NCBI GenBank assembly: GCA_946477805.1
Contig: CAMKZP010000014.1
Location: 1 to 20,612 of the forward strand
Direction: 5' to 3'
DNA: 20,612 nucleotides
Source of the DNA: an uncultured Enterobacter sp.
GTDB taxonomy: Bacteria; Pseudomonadota; Gammaproteobacteria; Enterobacterales; Enterobacteriaceae
Shown: in pieces, positions 9,154 to 16,468 of the stretch
Numbering within the stretch: position 1 is the first letter of the stretch
Layout: each line of letters begins with the position of its first letter
The notes under the pieces: generated by a model
Databases searched by the model: none
What the model saw: the letters and a program-made list of their open reading frames with translations, nothing else
Told to the model about the DNA's origin: nothing
Translations under genes and position numbers: made by a program

Positions 9154-9174
9154 AGGGTAGCTAAACGCTACCCT
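9154..9174 (-). terminator. Hairpin between mreB and mreC (possible attenuator)
   Basis: On the minus-strand transcript AGGGTAGC pairs with GCTACCCT around a GTTTA loop, an 8-bp perfect stem, followed by TTCTCTCTG. The downstream tract is only partly U-rich, so it is likely a leaky terminator or RNA-processing barrier that lowers mreCD relative to mreB. It lies 12 bases after the mreB stop. Confidence 0.55.
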
Positions 9175-9185
9175 CTCAAACCCGA

Positions 9186-10229
9186 CTACTCTTCGCTGAA
9201 CAAGTCGCCGCCGTGCATGTCGATCATTTCCAGCGCCTTGCCACCACCGCGGGCGACGCAAGTCAGTGGATCTTCTGCAACTACGACAGGAATTCCTGTC
9301 TCTTCCATTAACAGGCGGTCGAGGTTACGCAGCAGCGCACCACCACCGGTCAGAACCATACCGCGCTCGGAGATATCGGACGCCAGTTCCGGTGGGCACT
9401 GTTCCAGCGCAACCATCACCGCGCTCACGATACCGGTCAGCGGCTCTTGCAGCGCTTCCAGGATTTCGTTGGAGTTCAGGGTAAAGCCACGCGGCACGCC
9501 TTCTGCCAGGTTACGGCCGCGAACTTCGATCTCGCGAACTTCATCACCCGGGTAAGCAGAACCGATTTCGTGCTTGATACGCTCTGCGGTGGCTTCACCG
9601 ATCAGAGAGCCGTAGTTACGGCGTACATAATTAATGATGGCTTCGTCGAAACGGTCACCGCCGATACGCACGGAGGAGGAGTAGACCACGCCGTTCAGGG
9701 AGATAACGGCCACTTCGGTGGTACCGCCGCCGATATCAACCACCATAGAACCGGTCGCTTCAGAGACCGGCAGGCCAGCACCGATTGCCGCAGCCATTGG
9801 TTCTTCAATCAGGAACACTTCACGCGCGCCTGCACCCTGAGCGGATTCACGGATGGCGCGACGTTCAACCTGCGTTGCACCTACCGGTACACACACCAGA
9901 ACGCGCGGGCTTGGACGCATGAAGCTGTTGCTGTGAACCTGCTTGATGAAGTGCTGAAGCATTTTTTCAGTCACGAAGAAGTCAGCAATAACGCCGTCTT
10001 TCATCGGGCGGATCGCGGCGATGTTACCTGGGGTACGGCCCAGCATCTGCTTCGCATCATGACCGACTGCCGCTACGCTTTTTGGCGAGCCCGCACGGTC
10101 TTGACGAATGGCCACAACGGAAGGCTCATTCAGTACGATGCCTTGTCCTTTTACATAAATAAGGGTATTCGCGGTACCCAGGTCAATGGACAGGTCATTT
10201 GAAAACATGCCACGAAATTTTTTCAACAT
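9186..10229 (-). CDS. mreB: MreB, bacterial actin homologue
   Basis: The 347-residue actin-fold ATPase forms membrane-associated filaments that orient lateral wall synthesis. Actin-family signatures are visible: phosphate loop 1 ([15 protein letters not shown], from about residue 14), phosphate loop 2 ([16 protein letters not shown]) and the adenosine motif ([15 protein letters not shown]). The N-terminal MLKKFRGMF includes the amphipathic membrane-binding segment. I start at ATG 10227-10229, which gives exactly the E. coli length. The in-frame extension of 25 codons upstream would add a sequence absent from known MreB. It is the first gene of mreBCD, about 280 bases from the csrD stop. Confidence 0.98.
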
Positions 10230-10509
10230 ACTAAGGGATAATCCTGAAAGCTGGGGCGGAAAACAAAATCCGCTTACTTTACCAACCACACGCATCAGCG
10301 ACAAGGCGCAAAAATCGTCTGCTACGGTGAAAATTTGTGCAGTACGTTTCCTTTGTTACAAATTTATCCCCTGAGTCCCTCAGGGCTGAGTCAACAGTAG
10401 CGTCCTCACCTTCATTTGTAACCCGTTAAAGGTCGTTCACTGGCTTTTTGCTCGTCATACTCAAAGCTACAGGCGCGATATTCTACGTGAAAACAAATTA
10501 AACGGCAGG
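10230..10509 (-). promoter_or_regulatory. mreB upstream/leader region
   Basis: This 280-base stretch between the csrD stop and the mreB ATG has no credible gene. It should carry the mreB promoters, known in E. coli to be multiple, but I cannot place a clear -35/-10 pair. Visible structure: a 7-bp perfect inverted repeat CCCTGAG-TCC-CTCAGGG (10369-10385), a repeated CTGAGTC (10371-10377 and 10386-10392), and the near-palindrome TTTGTTACAAA (10352-10362). No convincing terminator follows csrD on the minus strand, so csrD transcripts may read into mreB. Confidence 0.5.
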
Positions 10510-12450
10510 TCAAACAGAGTATCTTTGCAAATATTTTTTCACATTGGTGTCAAGCGGCTGAGAGCCAGCAAAAAAATCCCCCTGACCGCCCGCCACGCCG
10601 CGCTCTGACAACATCTGCCATTCGCTTCGCGAGCGTACACCTGTCGCAAATACTCGCGTCTGTGTTCCTTTACATGCTTCCACCAGACTCTGGACCAGCA
10701 GCTGGTTTTCTGTACGTTTTTCAATGTTCCTTACCAGACCAGGATGTAACTTCAGGAGTTCGACATCCAGCTCCTTGATCCAGCTGGTACTGACCAGCGT
10801 CAGACCCGCCTGCGTCACCGCCACGCGAGACCCCAACGCGTTGATTAAACGCACCACCGGACGCAACCGGCTGATGTGTTGACACACATCTGCCTCAGCA
10901 AGTTCAAAAATAATGTGCTTACGTTGCGATTTTTCGCATTGCATTAAGGTATCGCGCAGCCAGCGCTGAAAACGCGGGCGAATCAACGACTCCACGGTGA
11001 TCTGTAAAGCGAGGTTCTCTTCGGGCCAGAAAGATAAAAACGGGATCAGTCGGGTAATTTGCTGGCGGTCATACTCTTCGGAGAGCCCAAATTGCAGCAC
11101 CATCGGCAGATATTCTGCAGAAATAACCTCTTCCGTACCGTCAAAAATACGGCACATCAGCTCGCGGTGGTGCACATTGCCATTTTTCATGACCGCCGGT
11201 TTTTGATAAATACGAGGCCCACCGCGACTCAGCATTTGCTCAATCAAAGTACGCCAGCGCACGTTTCCGCGCCCTTTTTCCGGCAGCGAATCGTCATAGA
11301 CTGCCCATCCGTTCGCCCCCTGCAGAACGGCATTGCGGGTGGCGGCCTCGGCGTGTTCCATCACCTGCTCCGTCGACTGCCCGCCGCGCCAGGCGCAGAT
11401 GCCCATATGAACCATGTCGTCTCTGTCGAGCATTTTGCTTTGCGGCAGCGCATCAACGGCCTTGAGCAGCTGGCTGGCGATACTCTCCGACTCCTTCAGC
11501 GTGCGGTGAGGCAGGAGAACGGCAAAGTCGCTCCGGTGATAACGCGCCAGCAGCGAACCGGGGTAACGCAAAATAAAGGTGGAGAGCAGGTTGACCAGCG
11601 TAAAGAGGTTCTCTTCCGCCGCGCGGCGACCCCAGGTGTCGTGCAGAAGATCAAAATCAGGCAGGCGGATAATCATCACCACGCCGTGCGTTCCCACTTT
11701 TTCCGGATCGTCCAGCAGGGTCGCCAGCTGGTTATCAAAGAAGAGACGGTTGTTCAGGCCCGTTTTGTTGTCCTGCGCCGCGTAGGAGCGGATCAGCGTG
11801 TCCATGCGGCTGCGCTGCTCGCTGGCGAACTGAATTTCAGAAAGTAGCACGTCCAGCGCGCTGCTGGTGCGCGTGGGCCATTCGTAAACCGAACCGCGCA
11901 CCTGCGGGCCGCGCTCCCCGTTGAGTATCCGTACCGAACGCGTTTCCAGCAGCTCCTGGCCCGAAAGCTGACGACGCAGCCAGCGCACAGCGAGAAAGAT
12001 CAGCCCCACGATAAAAGCAATGGCCAGGGTAAGCGGCGCGGTGGTGATTAAGGAGTGAAAATAGCTGGCCATGGGATCCAGGTAGACCATCCTGAACGTC
12101 ATCCCCGGGTTCTTGAGCGATGGCACCGTCACTTCGCGATACTGGCTTACCGTTCCGGCAGGGCGATAGCTCCCCTGACGAACGTGGCTGAACACCCGGT
12201 GCGCTCCCTGACTGATGTCGATTCGAACAAGATCAACGGGCACCATCAGGCCATCCAGCTCGCGCGACAGCGCCGGGTAGGAGGTGGTCACCAGGCGAGT
12301 ATCGATAACGGATGCCACGGACTGGACCCGATTGATCAGCTTGTCCTGAATGGCATTATAAAAACTCAGGGAGCAGCCAATCAGAGTGACGAATATGGTT
12401 AATCCCGTCAGCAAGGTGATAAAAGCTGAGAATTTCGTCGTTAATCGCAT
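10510..12450 (-). CDS. csrD: CsrD, degenerate GGDEF/EAL regulator of CsrB/CsrC decay
   Basis: A 646-residue membrane protein that promotes RNase E-dependent decay of the CsrB and CsrC small RNAs, thereby freeing the global regulator CsrA. Two membrane segments (about 8-31 and 136-156) bracket a periplasmic region, followed by a HAMP-like linker, a GGDEF-type domain and an EAL-type domain. Both signature motifs are degenerate: HRSDF at 305-309 replaces GGDEF and ELM at 430-432 replaces EAL, as in E. coli CsrD, so no cyclic-di-GMP synthesis or hydrolysis is expected. Length equals that of the E. coli protein. The start ATG is preceded by GGAG about 11 bases upstream. It is divergent from acuI and upstream of mreB. 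Confidence 0.96.
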   Translation of the reverse strand: MRLTTKFSAFITLLTGLTIFVTLIGCSLSFYNAIQDKLINRVQSVASVIDTRLVTTSYPALSRELDGLMVPVDLVRIDISQGAHRVFSHVRQGSYRPAGTVSQYREVTVPSLKNPGMTFRMVYLDPMASYFHSLITTAPLTLAIAFIVGLIFLAVRWLRRQLSGQELLETRSVRILNGERGPQVRGSVYEWPTRTSSALDVLLSEIQFASEQRSRMDTLIRSYAAQDNKTGLNNRLFFDNQLATLLDDPEKVGTHGVVMIIRLPDFDLLHDTWGRRAAEENLFTLVNLLSTFILRYPGSLLARYHRSDFAVLLPHRTLKESESIASQLLKAVDALPQSKMLDRDDMVHMGICAWRGGQSTEQVMEHAEAATRNAVLQGANGWAVYDDSLPEKGRGNVRWRTLIEQMLSRGGPRIYQKPAVMKNGNVHHRELMCRIFDGTEEVISAEYLPMVLQFGLSEEYDRQQITRLIPFLSFWPEENLALQITVESLIRPRFQRWLRDTLMQCEKSQRKHIIFELAEADVCQHISRLRPVVRLINALGSRVAVTQAGLTLVSTSWIKELDVELLKLHPGLVRNIEKRTENQLLVQSLVEACKGTQTRVFATGVRSRSEWQMLSERGVAGGQGDFFAGSQPLDTNVKKYLQRYSV

Positions 12451-12515
12451 CCTTGAGATTACTCCGTGGGTTGATGGGGTAGCGAGTAAGTACTAACTTG
12501 CTTTTCTGATGCGGC

Positions 12516-12543
12516 ATACTACCAAACCTGGTGTATCTGGCAA
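12516..12543 (-). promoter_or_regulatory. Candidate csrD promoter
   Basis: On the minus strand TTGCCA (12543-12538, five of six matches to the sigma-70 -35 box) is followed after 16 bases by TAGTAT (12521-12516, four of six matches to the -10 box). It lies about 70 bases upstream of the csrD ATG. Found by eye, so tentative. Confidence 0.4.
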
Positions 12544-12582
12544 TTTATTGCGTTAAATCGGCATAGCGTTTCACTGAGCGAG

Positions 12583-12588
12583 TATAGT
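12583..12588 (+). promoter_or_regulatory. Candidate -10 box for acuI
   Basis: TATAGT matches the -10 consensus at five of six positions and lies about 42 bases upstream of the acuI ATG. No good -35 box is present at 16-18 bases, so this is a weak or activator-dependent promoter at best. Confidence 0.35.
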
Positions 12589-12629
12589 CTTCAGAAATTA
12601 TTTTCCAATCAGAGTAAAGAGGATCCCGT

Positions 12630-13604
12630 ATGCAAGCTTTGATCTTAGAACAGCAGGACGGTAAAACCCTTGCCTCTGTGCAAGCCGTTGAAGAGAGCCG
12701 GCTGCCCGAAGGTGAAGTCACCGTCGACATCGACTGGTCCAGCCTAAACTACAAGGATGCGCTTGCCATTACGGGCAAAGGTAAAATTATCCGAAATTTC
12801 CCCATGGTGCCGGGTATCGACTTCGCGGGCCGCGTGCATTCGAGCGAAGATCCGCGCTTCCACGCCGGGCAGGAGGTGCTGCTCACCGGATGGAGAGTGG
12901 GTGGGAATCACTGGGGCGGTCTGGCTTCTCGGGCGCGCGTGAAGGGCGACTGGCTGGTGCCGATGCCGAAAGGTATGGATGGCCGCAAAGCGATGATCGT
13001 CGGAACAGCAGGCTTTACCGCCATGCTGTGCGTGATGGCGCTGGAAGACGCCGGTATACGCCCGGGATCCGGTGAAATCGTTGTGACCGGGGCCAGCGGT
13101 GGCGTGGGCAGTACAGCAGTGACATTGCTGCACAAGCTGGGGTATCAGGTTGCGGCGGTGACCGGCCGTGAAAGCACCCATGACTACCTGAGACAGCTGG
13201 GCGCTAATCGCATTCTTGGCCGCGAAGCGTTCGCCGAAACCCGTCCGCTGGAAAAACAGCTCTGGGCCGGTGCGGTAGATACGGTCGGTGACAAGGTGCT
13301 GGCAAAAGTGCTGGCGCAGATGAACTACGGCGGCTGCGTGGCGGCCTGCGGTCTGGCGGGCGGGTTTGCTCTGCCGACAACCGTTATGCCATTTATTCTG
13401 CGCAACGTTCGCCTGCAGGGCGTGGACTCCGTCATGACGCCTGCCGCTCGCCGCACGGAGGCCTGGGAACGTCTGGTGCGCGATCTGCCGGAATCGTTCT
13501 ACGCACAGAGCGCAACCGAGATCGCGCTCGCTCAGGCCCCCGACTATGCAAGCAAGATTATGGATAACCAGTTCCACGGCCGCGCGCTGGTGAAAATCGC
13601 GTAA
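12630..13604 (+). CDS. acuI: AcuI, NADPH-dependent acryloyl-CoA reductase
   Basis: A 324-residue zinc-independent medium-chain dehydrogenase/reductase (formerly YhdH) that reduces acryloyl-CoA to propanoyl-CoA with NADPH, a detoxification step in the cytosol. The GroES-like N-terminal half includes WSSLNYKDALAITGKGKI and PGIDFAG. The Rossmann fold has its nucleotide motif GASGGVGS at 154-161, and CGLAGG follows later. The ATG is preceded by a good AGAGGAT ribosome-binding site. One patch is unusual: residues 87-102 read GWRVGGNHWGGLASRA, where the family as I recall it has GWGVGENHWGGLAEQA or a close variant. The rest aligns normally, so it should be intact. It is transcribed divergently from csrD. 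Confidence 0.95.
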   Translation: MQALILEQQDGKTLASVQAVEESRLPEGEVTVDIDWSSLNYKDALAITGKGKIIRNFPMVPGIDFAGRVHSSEDPRFHAGQEVLLTGWRVGGNHWGGLASRARVKGDWLVPMPKGMDGRKAMIVGTAGFTAMLCVMALEDAGIRPGSGEIVVTGASGGVGSTAVTLLHKLGYQVAAVTGRESTHDYLRQLGANRILGREAFAETRPLEKQLWAGAVDTVGDKVLAKVLAQMNYGGCVAACGLAGGFALPTTVMPFILRNVRLQGVDSVMTPAARRTEAWERLVRDLPESFYAQSATEIALAQAPDYASKIMDNQFHGRALVKIA

Positions 13605-13641
13605 TCTTCAAATTTTCGTGACATATTCGCGCTAACCCTTC

Positions 13642-13677
13642 TCCTCCGTCATGCTTAGAAAAACGCCTGACGGAGGA
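13642..13677 (+). promoter_or_regulatory. Inverted repeat covering the msrP ribosome-binding site
   Basis: TCCTCCGTCA (13642-13651) is perfectly complementary to TGACGGAGGA (13668-13677), with a 16-base spacer. The right arm contains the GGAGG Shine-Dalgarno of msrP (13672-13676), five bases before its ATG. In a transcript that begins upstream, the site would be base-paired. It could also be a DNA operator. The geometry is seen; the role is inferred. Confidence 0.55.
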
Positions 13678-13681
13678 TGCC

Positions 13682-14683
13682 ATGAAAACCCGAAAACTGA
13701 CGGAAGCCGACGTAACGTCCGAATCTGTCTTTATGCTACAGCGCCGCCAGATCCTGAAAATGCTTGGCATCAGCGCCACCGCGCTGACGCTATCCCCTGC
13801 GGCTCATGCCGATCTCCTCGACTGGTTTAAAGGCAACGACCGCCCGAAGGCCCCTTCCGGTGCGCCGCTCACCTTCACGAAGCCTGCCGAATGGCAAAAT
13901 AAACTGGCGCTGACGCCGGAAGATAAAGTCACCGGTTATAACAATTTCTACGAATTTGGCCTTGATAAGGCCGATCCCGCCGCGAACGCGGGCAGCATGA
14001 AAACCGACCCGTGGACGCTGAGAATCGACGGCGAGGTGGCAAAGCCCCTTACGCTGGATCACCACGATTTGACCACCCGCTTCCCGCTGGAAGAACGTAT
14101 CTATCGCATGCGCTGCGTGGAGGCATGGTCGATGGTGGTGCCCTGGGTTGGCTTCCCCCTGCACAAGCTGCTGGCGCTGGTTGAACCCACCAGCAATGCA
14201 AAATACGTCTCCTTCCAGACGCGCTACGCCCCGGACGAGATGCCGGGCCAAAAGGATCGGTTCATCGGCGGCGGGCTTGAGTATCCTTATGTCGAAGGTT
14301 TGCGCCTCGACGAAGCGATGCATCCGCTCACCCTGCTGACCGTTGGGGTGTACGGTAAAGCGCTCCCGCCGCAAAACGGCGCGCCCATCCGCCTGACCGT
14401 ACCGTGGAAATATGGCTTTAAGGGGATCAAATCCATCGTCAGCATCAAGCTCACCCGCGAACGTCCGCCGACCACCTGGAACCTGGCGGCGCCTGACGAA
14501 TACGGCTTTTTTGCCAACGTGAACCCGCACGTTGACCATCCGCGCTGGTCGCAGGCTACCGAGCGTTTTATCGGCTCCGGCGGCGCGCTGGACGTGAAGC
14601 GTCAGCCAACCCTGCTGTTTAACGGTTACGCGGATGAGGTCGCCTCTCTCTACCGCGGGCTGAATCTACGGGAGAATTTCTAA
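13682..14683 (+). CDS. msrP: MsrP, periplasmic methionine sulfoxide reductase, molybdenum subunit
   Basis: A 333-residue molybdopterin protein (formerly YedY) that repairs oxidised methionines in periplasmic proteins, using electrons delivered by MsrQ. It carries a Tat signal: twin arginine at 21-22 in QRRQILKMLG, a hydrophobic stretch, and a likely cleavage site AHA|DLLDW after residue 43. The Mo-ligand cysteine is Cys145 in RMRCVEAWS, i.e. Cys102 of the mature protein, matching E. coli MsrP. The start ATG follows a strong GGAGG, which is itself part of an inverted repeat. The stop codon directly abuts the msrQ start. In E. coli K-12 msrPQ lie elsewhere, beside the hprRS two-component genes; no such regulator is present here. 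Confidence 0.96.
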   Translation: MKTRKLTEADVTSESVFMLQRRQILKMLGISATALTLSPAAHADLLDWFKGNDRPKAPSGAPLTFTKPAEWQNKLALTPEDKVTGYNNFYEFGLDKADPAANAGSMKTDPWTLRIDGEVAKPLTLDHHDLTTRFPLEERIYRMRCVEAWSMVVPWVGFPLHKLLALVEPTSNAKYVSFQTRYAPDEMPGQKDRFIGGGLEYPYVEGLRLDEAMHPLTLLTVGVYGKALPPQNGAPIRLTVPWKYGFKGIKSIVSIKLTRERPPTTWNLAAPDEYGFFANVNPHVDHPRWSQATERFIGSGGALDVKRQPTLLFNGYADEVASLYRGLNLRENF

Positions 14684-15283
14684 GTGCGCTTAACCGCAAA
14701 GCAGATAACCTGGCTGAAGGTGCTGTTGCACCTGGCCGGAGTGCTTCCCTTGATCTGGCTGTTCTGGGCAGTCAGTCACGGCGCCTTCAGCGCCGATCCG
14801 GCAAAAGACATTCAGCACTTTACCGGTCGGATGGCTCTTAAATTTTTACTGGCCACCTTGCTGGTTTCGCCGCTGGCGCGCTACGCTAAACAGCCTTTGT
14901 TGATTCGAACCCGTCGGCTGCTGGGGCTATGGTGTTTTGCATGGGCAACGATCCACTTAACCAGCTACGCGCTGCTGGAGCTGGGGATTAACAATCTGGC
15001 ACTGTTAGGCCGGGAGCTGGTCACGCGCCCTTACCTGACGCTGGGTATCCTGAGCTGGCTGATTTTGCTGGCGCTCGCGGTAACGTCAACGCAGTACGCA
15101 CAGCGAAAACTGGGCAGGCGCTGGCAGCTTTTGCATAACGTCGTCTATCTTGTCGCGATCCTCGCCCCCGTTCACTACCTGTGGTCTGTGAAAATTTTAT
15201 CACCGCAGCCTGTCATCTACGCGCTGCTGGCTCTGGTGCTTTTAGCATGGCGTTACAAGAAGTTCCGCCAGTGGTTGCGATAG
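14684..15283 (+). CDS. msrQ: MsrQ, haem-binding membrane subunit of MsrPQ
   Basis: A 199-residue inner-membrane b-type cytochrome (formerly YedZ) with about six membrane helices of the ferric-reductase-like fold. It passes electrons from the quinone pool to MsrP. His91 (ATIHLTSY), His151 (QLLHNVVY) and His164 (APVHYLW) correspond to histidines implicated in haem binding in the E. coli protein. The start is GTG, placed immediately after the msrP TAA with no spacer, and must depend on coupled translation. It is about 12 residues shorter at the C-terminus than E. coli MsrQ (211), ending RYKKFRQWLR; the missing part is a cytoplasmic tail, so function should be unaffected. Confidence 0.95.
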   Translation: MRLTAKQITWLKVLLHLAGVLPLIWLFWAVSHGAFSADPAKDIQHFTGRMALKFLLATLLVSPLARYAKQPLLIRTRRLLGLWCFAWATIHLTSYALLELGINNLALLGRELVTRPYLTLGILSWLILLALAVTSTQYAQRKLGRRWQLLHNVVYLVAILAPVHYLWSVKILSPQPVIYALLALVLLAWRYKKFRQWLR

Positions 15284-15315
15284 TTCGCGAAACTGTGCGT
15301 TTTCCCGCAGAATAG

Positions 15316-15353
15316 TTATCAACCGCGAATCTTTTTCCGATAGCGGTTGATAA
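15316..15353. repeat. 11-bp perfect inverted repeat upstream of aroQ
   Basis: TTATCAACCGC (15316-15326) and GCGGTTGATAA (15343-15353) are perfect complements separated by 16 bases. A further TGATAAG half-copy follows at 15361-15367. No U-run follows on either strand, so it is not a standard terminator. It starts 33 bases after the msrQ stop and ends 26 bases before the candidate aroQ -35 box, a plausible operator position. It could equally be a 3' stabilising hairpin for the msrPQ mRNA. Confidence 0.5.
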
Positions 15354-15379
15354 TCTTCCCTGATAAGACCAGTATTTAG

Positions 15380-15407
15380 CTGCCAAATGCTACGAAATCG
15401 TTATAAT
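15380..15407 (+). promoter_or_regulatory. Candidate sigma-70 promoter for aroQ-accBC
   Basis: A perfect -10 box TATAAT (15402-15407) is preceded after 16 bases by CTGCCA (15380-15385, four of six -35 matches). Transcription from here would give a leader of about 100 bases before the aroQ ATG and could run on through accB and accC to the terminator at 17838. The promoter is inferred from consensus only. Confidence 0.65.
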
Positions 15408-15516
15408 GTGCGACTTTGGTTTTCCTGAAGGAGTTTTAGGACTCTGAACAGGTGACAATCGCGCTTCGACGGTATATTTTGTTTTTTACCGGAGAATCGC
15501 AGGAGATAGCGGCACA

Positions 15517-15969
15517 ATGGCTGATAAATTCCAGATCTTAGTTTTGAACGGACCGAACCTCAACATGCTCGGAACCCGCGAGCCGGAGAAGTACGGCTCG
15601 CTCACGTTAAGTGAAATTGTTAACCGTCTTGAAACGGAAGCAGCCTCGCTGGACGTGGATTTGGATCATTTTCAGTCAAACGCGGAGTACGCAATCATCG
15701 ACCGTATTCATCAGGCTAAAGACAATGTGGACTATATCCTGATCAATCCGGCCGCGTTTACGCACACCAGTGTCGCTATTCGCGACGCACTGCTCGCGGT
15801 GAGTATCCCGTTTATCGAGATCCACCTGAGCAACGTGCACGCCCGAGAGCCGTTCCGCCACCACTCGTACCTGTCGGATATCGCCGCCGGTGTTATCTGC
15901 GGGCTGGGTGCGGACGGTTATTCATACGCTTTACAGACAGCGGTAAAACGCCTGTCACAATCACACTAA
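15517..15969 (+). CDS. aroQ: Type II 3-dehydroquinate dehydratase
   Basis: A 150-residue dodecameric-type dehydroquinase that converts 3-dehydroquinate to 3-dehydroshikimate in the shikimate pathway. Type II signatures are visible: NGPNLNMLGTREPEKYG (11-27) with the catalytic Arg21 and Tyr26, the substrate segment QSNAEY (53-58), and HLSNVHAREPFR (103-114). The start ATG follows AGGAGA. Its stop lies only 21 bases before accB, so it is probably read into the acc operon. Length matches the E. coli-group protein. Confidence 0.96.
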   Translation: MADKFQILVLNGPNLNMLGTREPEKYGSLTLSEIVNRLETEAASLDVDLDHFQSNAEYAIIDRIHQAKDNVDYILINPAAFTHTSVAIRDALLAVSIPFIEIHLSNVHAREPFRHHSYLSDIAAGVICGLGADGYSYALQTAVKRLSQSH

Positions 15970-15990
15970 ACAAGAGTACGGAACCCACTC

Positions 15991-16458
15991 ATGGATATTC
16001 GTAAGATTAAAAAACTGATCGAGCTGGTTGAAGAATCAGGCATCTCCGAACTGGAAATTTCTGAAGGCGAAGAGTCTGTACGCATCAGCCGTGCAGCCCC
16101 AGCCGCTAGCTTCCCGGTAATGCAGCAAGCTTATGCTACGCCAATGATGCAGCAGCAGCCTGCGCTTGCAACTGCCGTTGCACCTGCAGCAGAAGCCGCA
16201 CCAGCCGCAGCCGCAGAAATCAGTGGTCACATCGTACGTTCCCCAATGGTTGGTACTTTCTACCGCACCCCGAGCCCGGACGCGAAAGCGTTCATCGAAG
16301 TGGGTCAGAAAGTCAATGTAGGCGATACCCTGTGCATCGTTGAAGCCATGAAAATGATGAACCAGATCGAAGCAGACAAGTCAGGTACTGTAAAAGCGAT
16401 TCTGGTCGAAAGTGGTCAGCCGGTAGAATTTGACGAGCCGCTGGTCGTCATCGAGTAA
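15991..16458 (+). CDS. accB: Biotin carboxyl carrier protein of acetyl-CoA carboxylase
   Basis: A 155-residue BCCP. After biotinylation by BirA it carries the carboxyl group between biotin carboxylase (AccC) and the carboxyltransferase (AccA-AccD) in the first step of fatty acid synthesis. The N-terminal dimerisation part (1-35) is joined by an Ala/Pro/Gln-rich flexible linker (about 35-75) to the biotinyl domain (76-155). The biotinylated lysine is Lys121 in EAMKMM, one position earlier than in E. coli because the linker is one residue shorter. The protruding thumb sequence is present (RTPSPDAK). In E. coli, AccB represses its own operon. The Shine-Dalgarno is weak; accC follows after 10 bases. 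Confidence 0.98.
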
Positions 16459-16468
16459 CGAGGCGAAC

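Noticed and set aside
9447..10202. 251-codon open frame antisense to mreB
   Set aside because: Shadow of mreB, whose protein is nearly invariant in this family.
10230..10304. 25-codon N-terminal extension of MreB
   Set aside because: Sequence is absent from known MreB proteins and would place residues before the membrane-binding N-terminus.
11059..11847. 262-codon open frame antisense to csrD
   Set aside because: Shadow of csrD; no start-site support.
12744..13577. 277-codon open frame antisense to acuI
   Set aside because: Shadow of acuI; low-complexity His/Arg/Gln-rich product typical of antisense frames.
15316..15353. Rho-independent terminator for msrQ
   Set aside because: The stem is good, but the loop is 16 bases and no T-run follows on either strand, so it is listed as a repeat instead.
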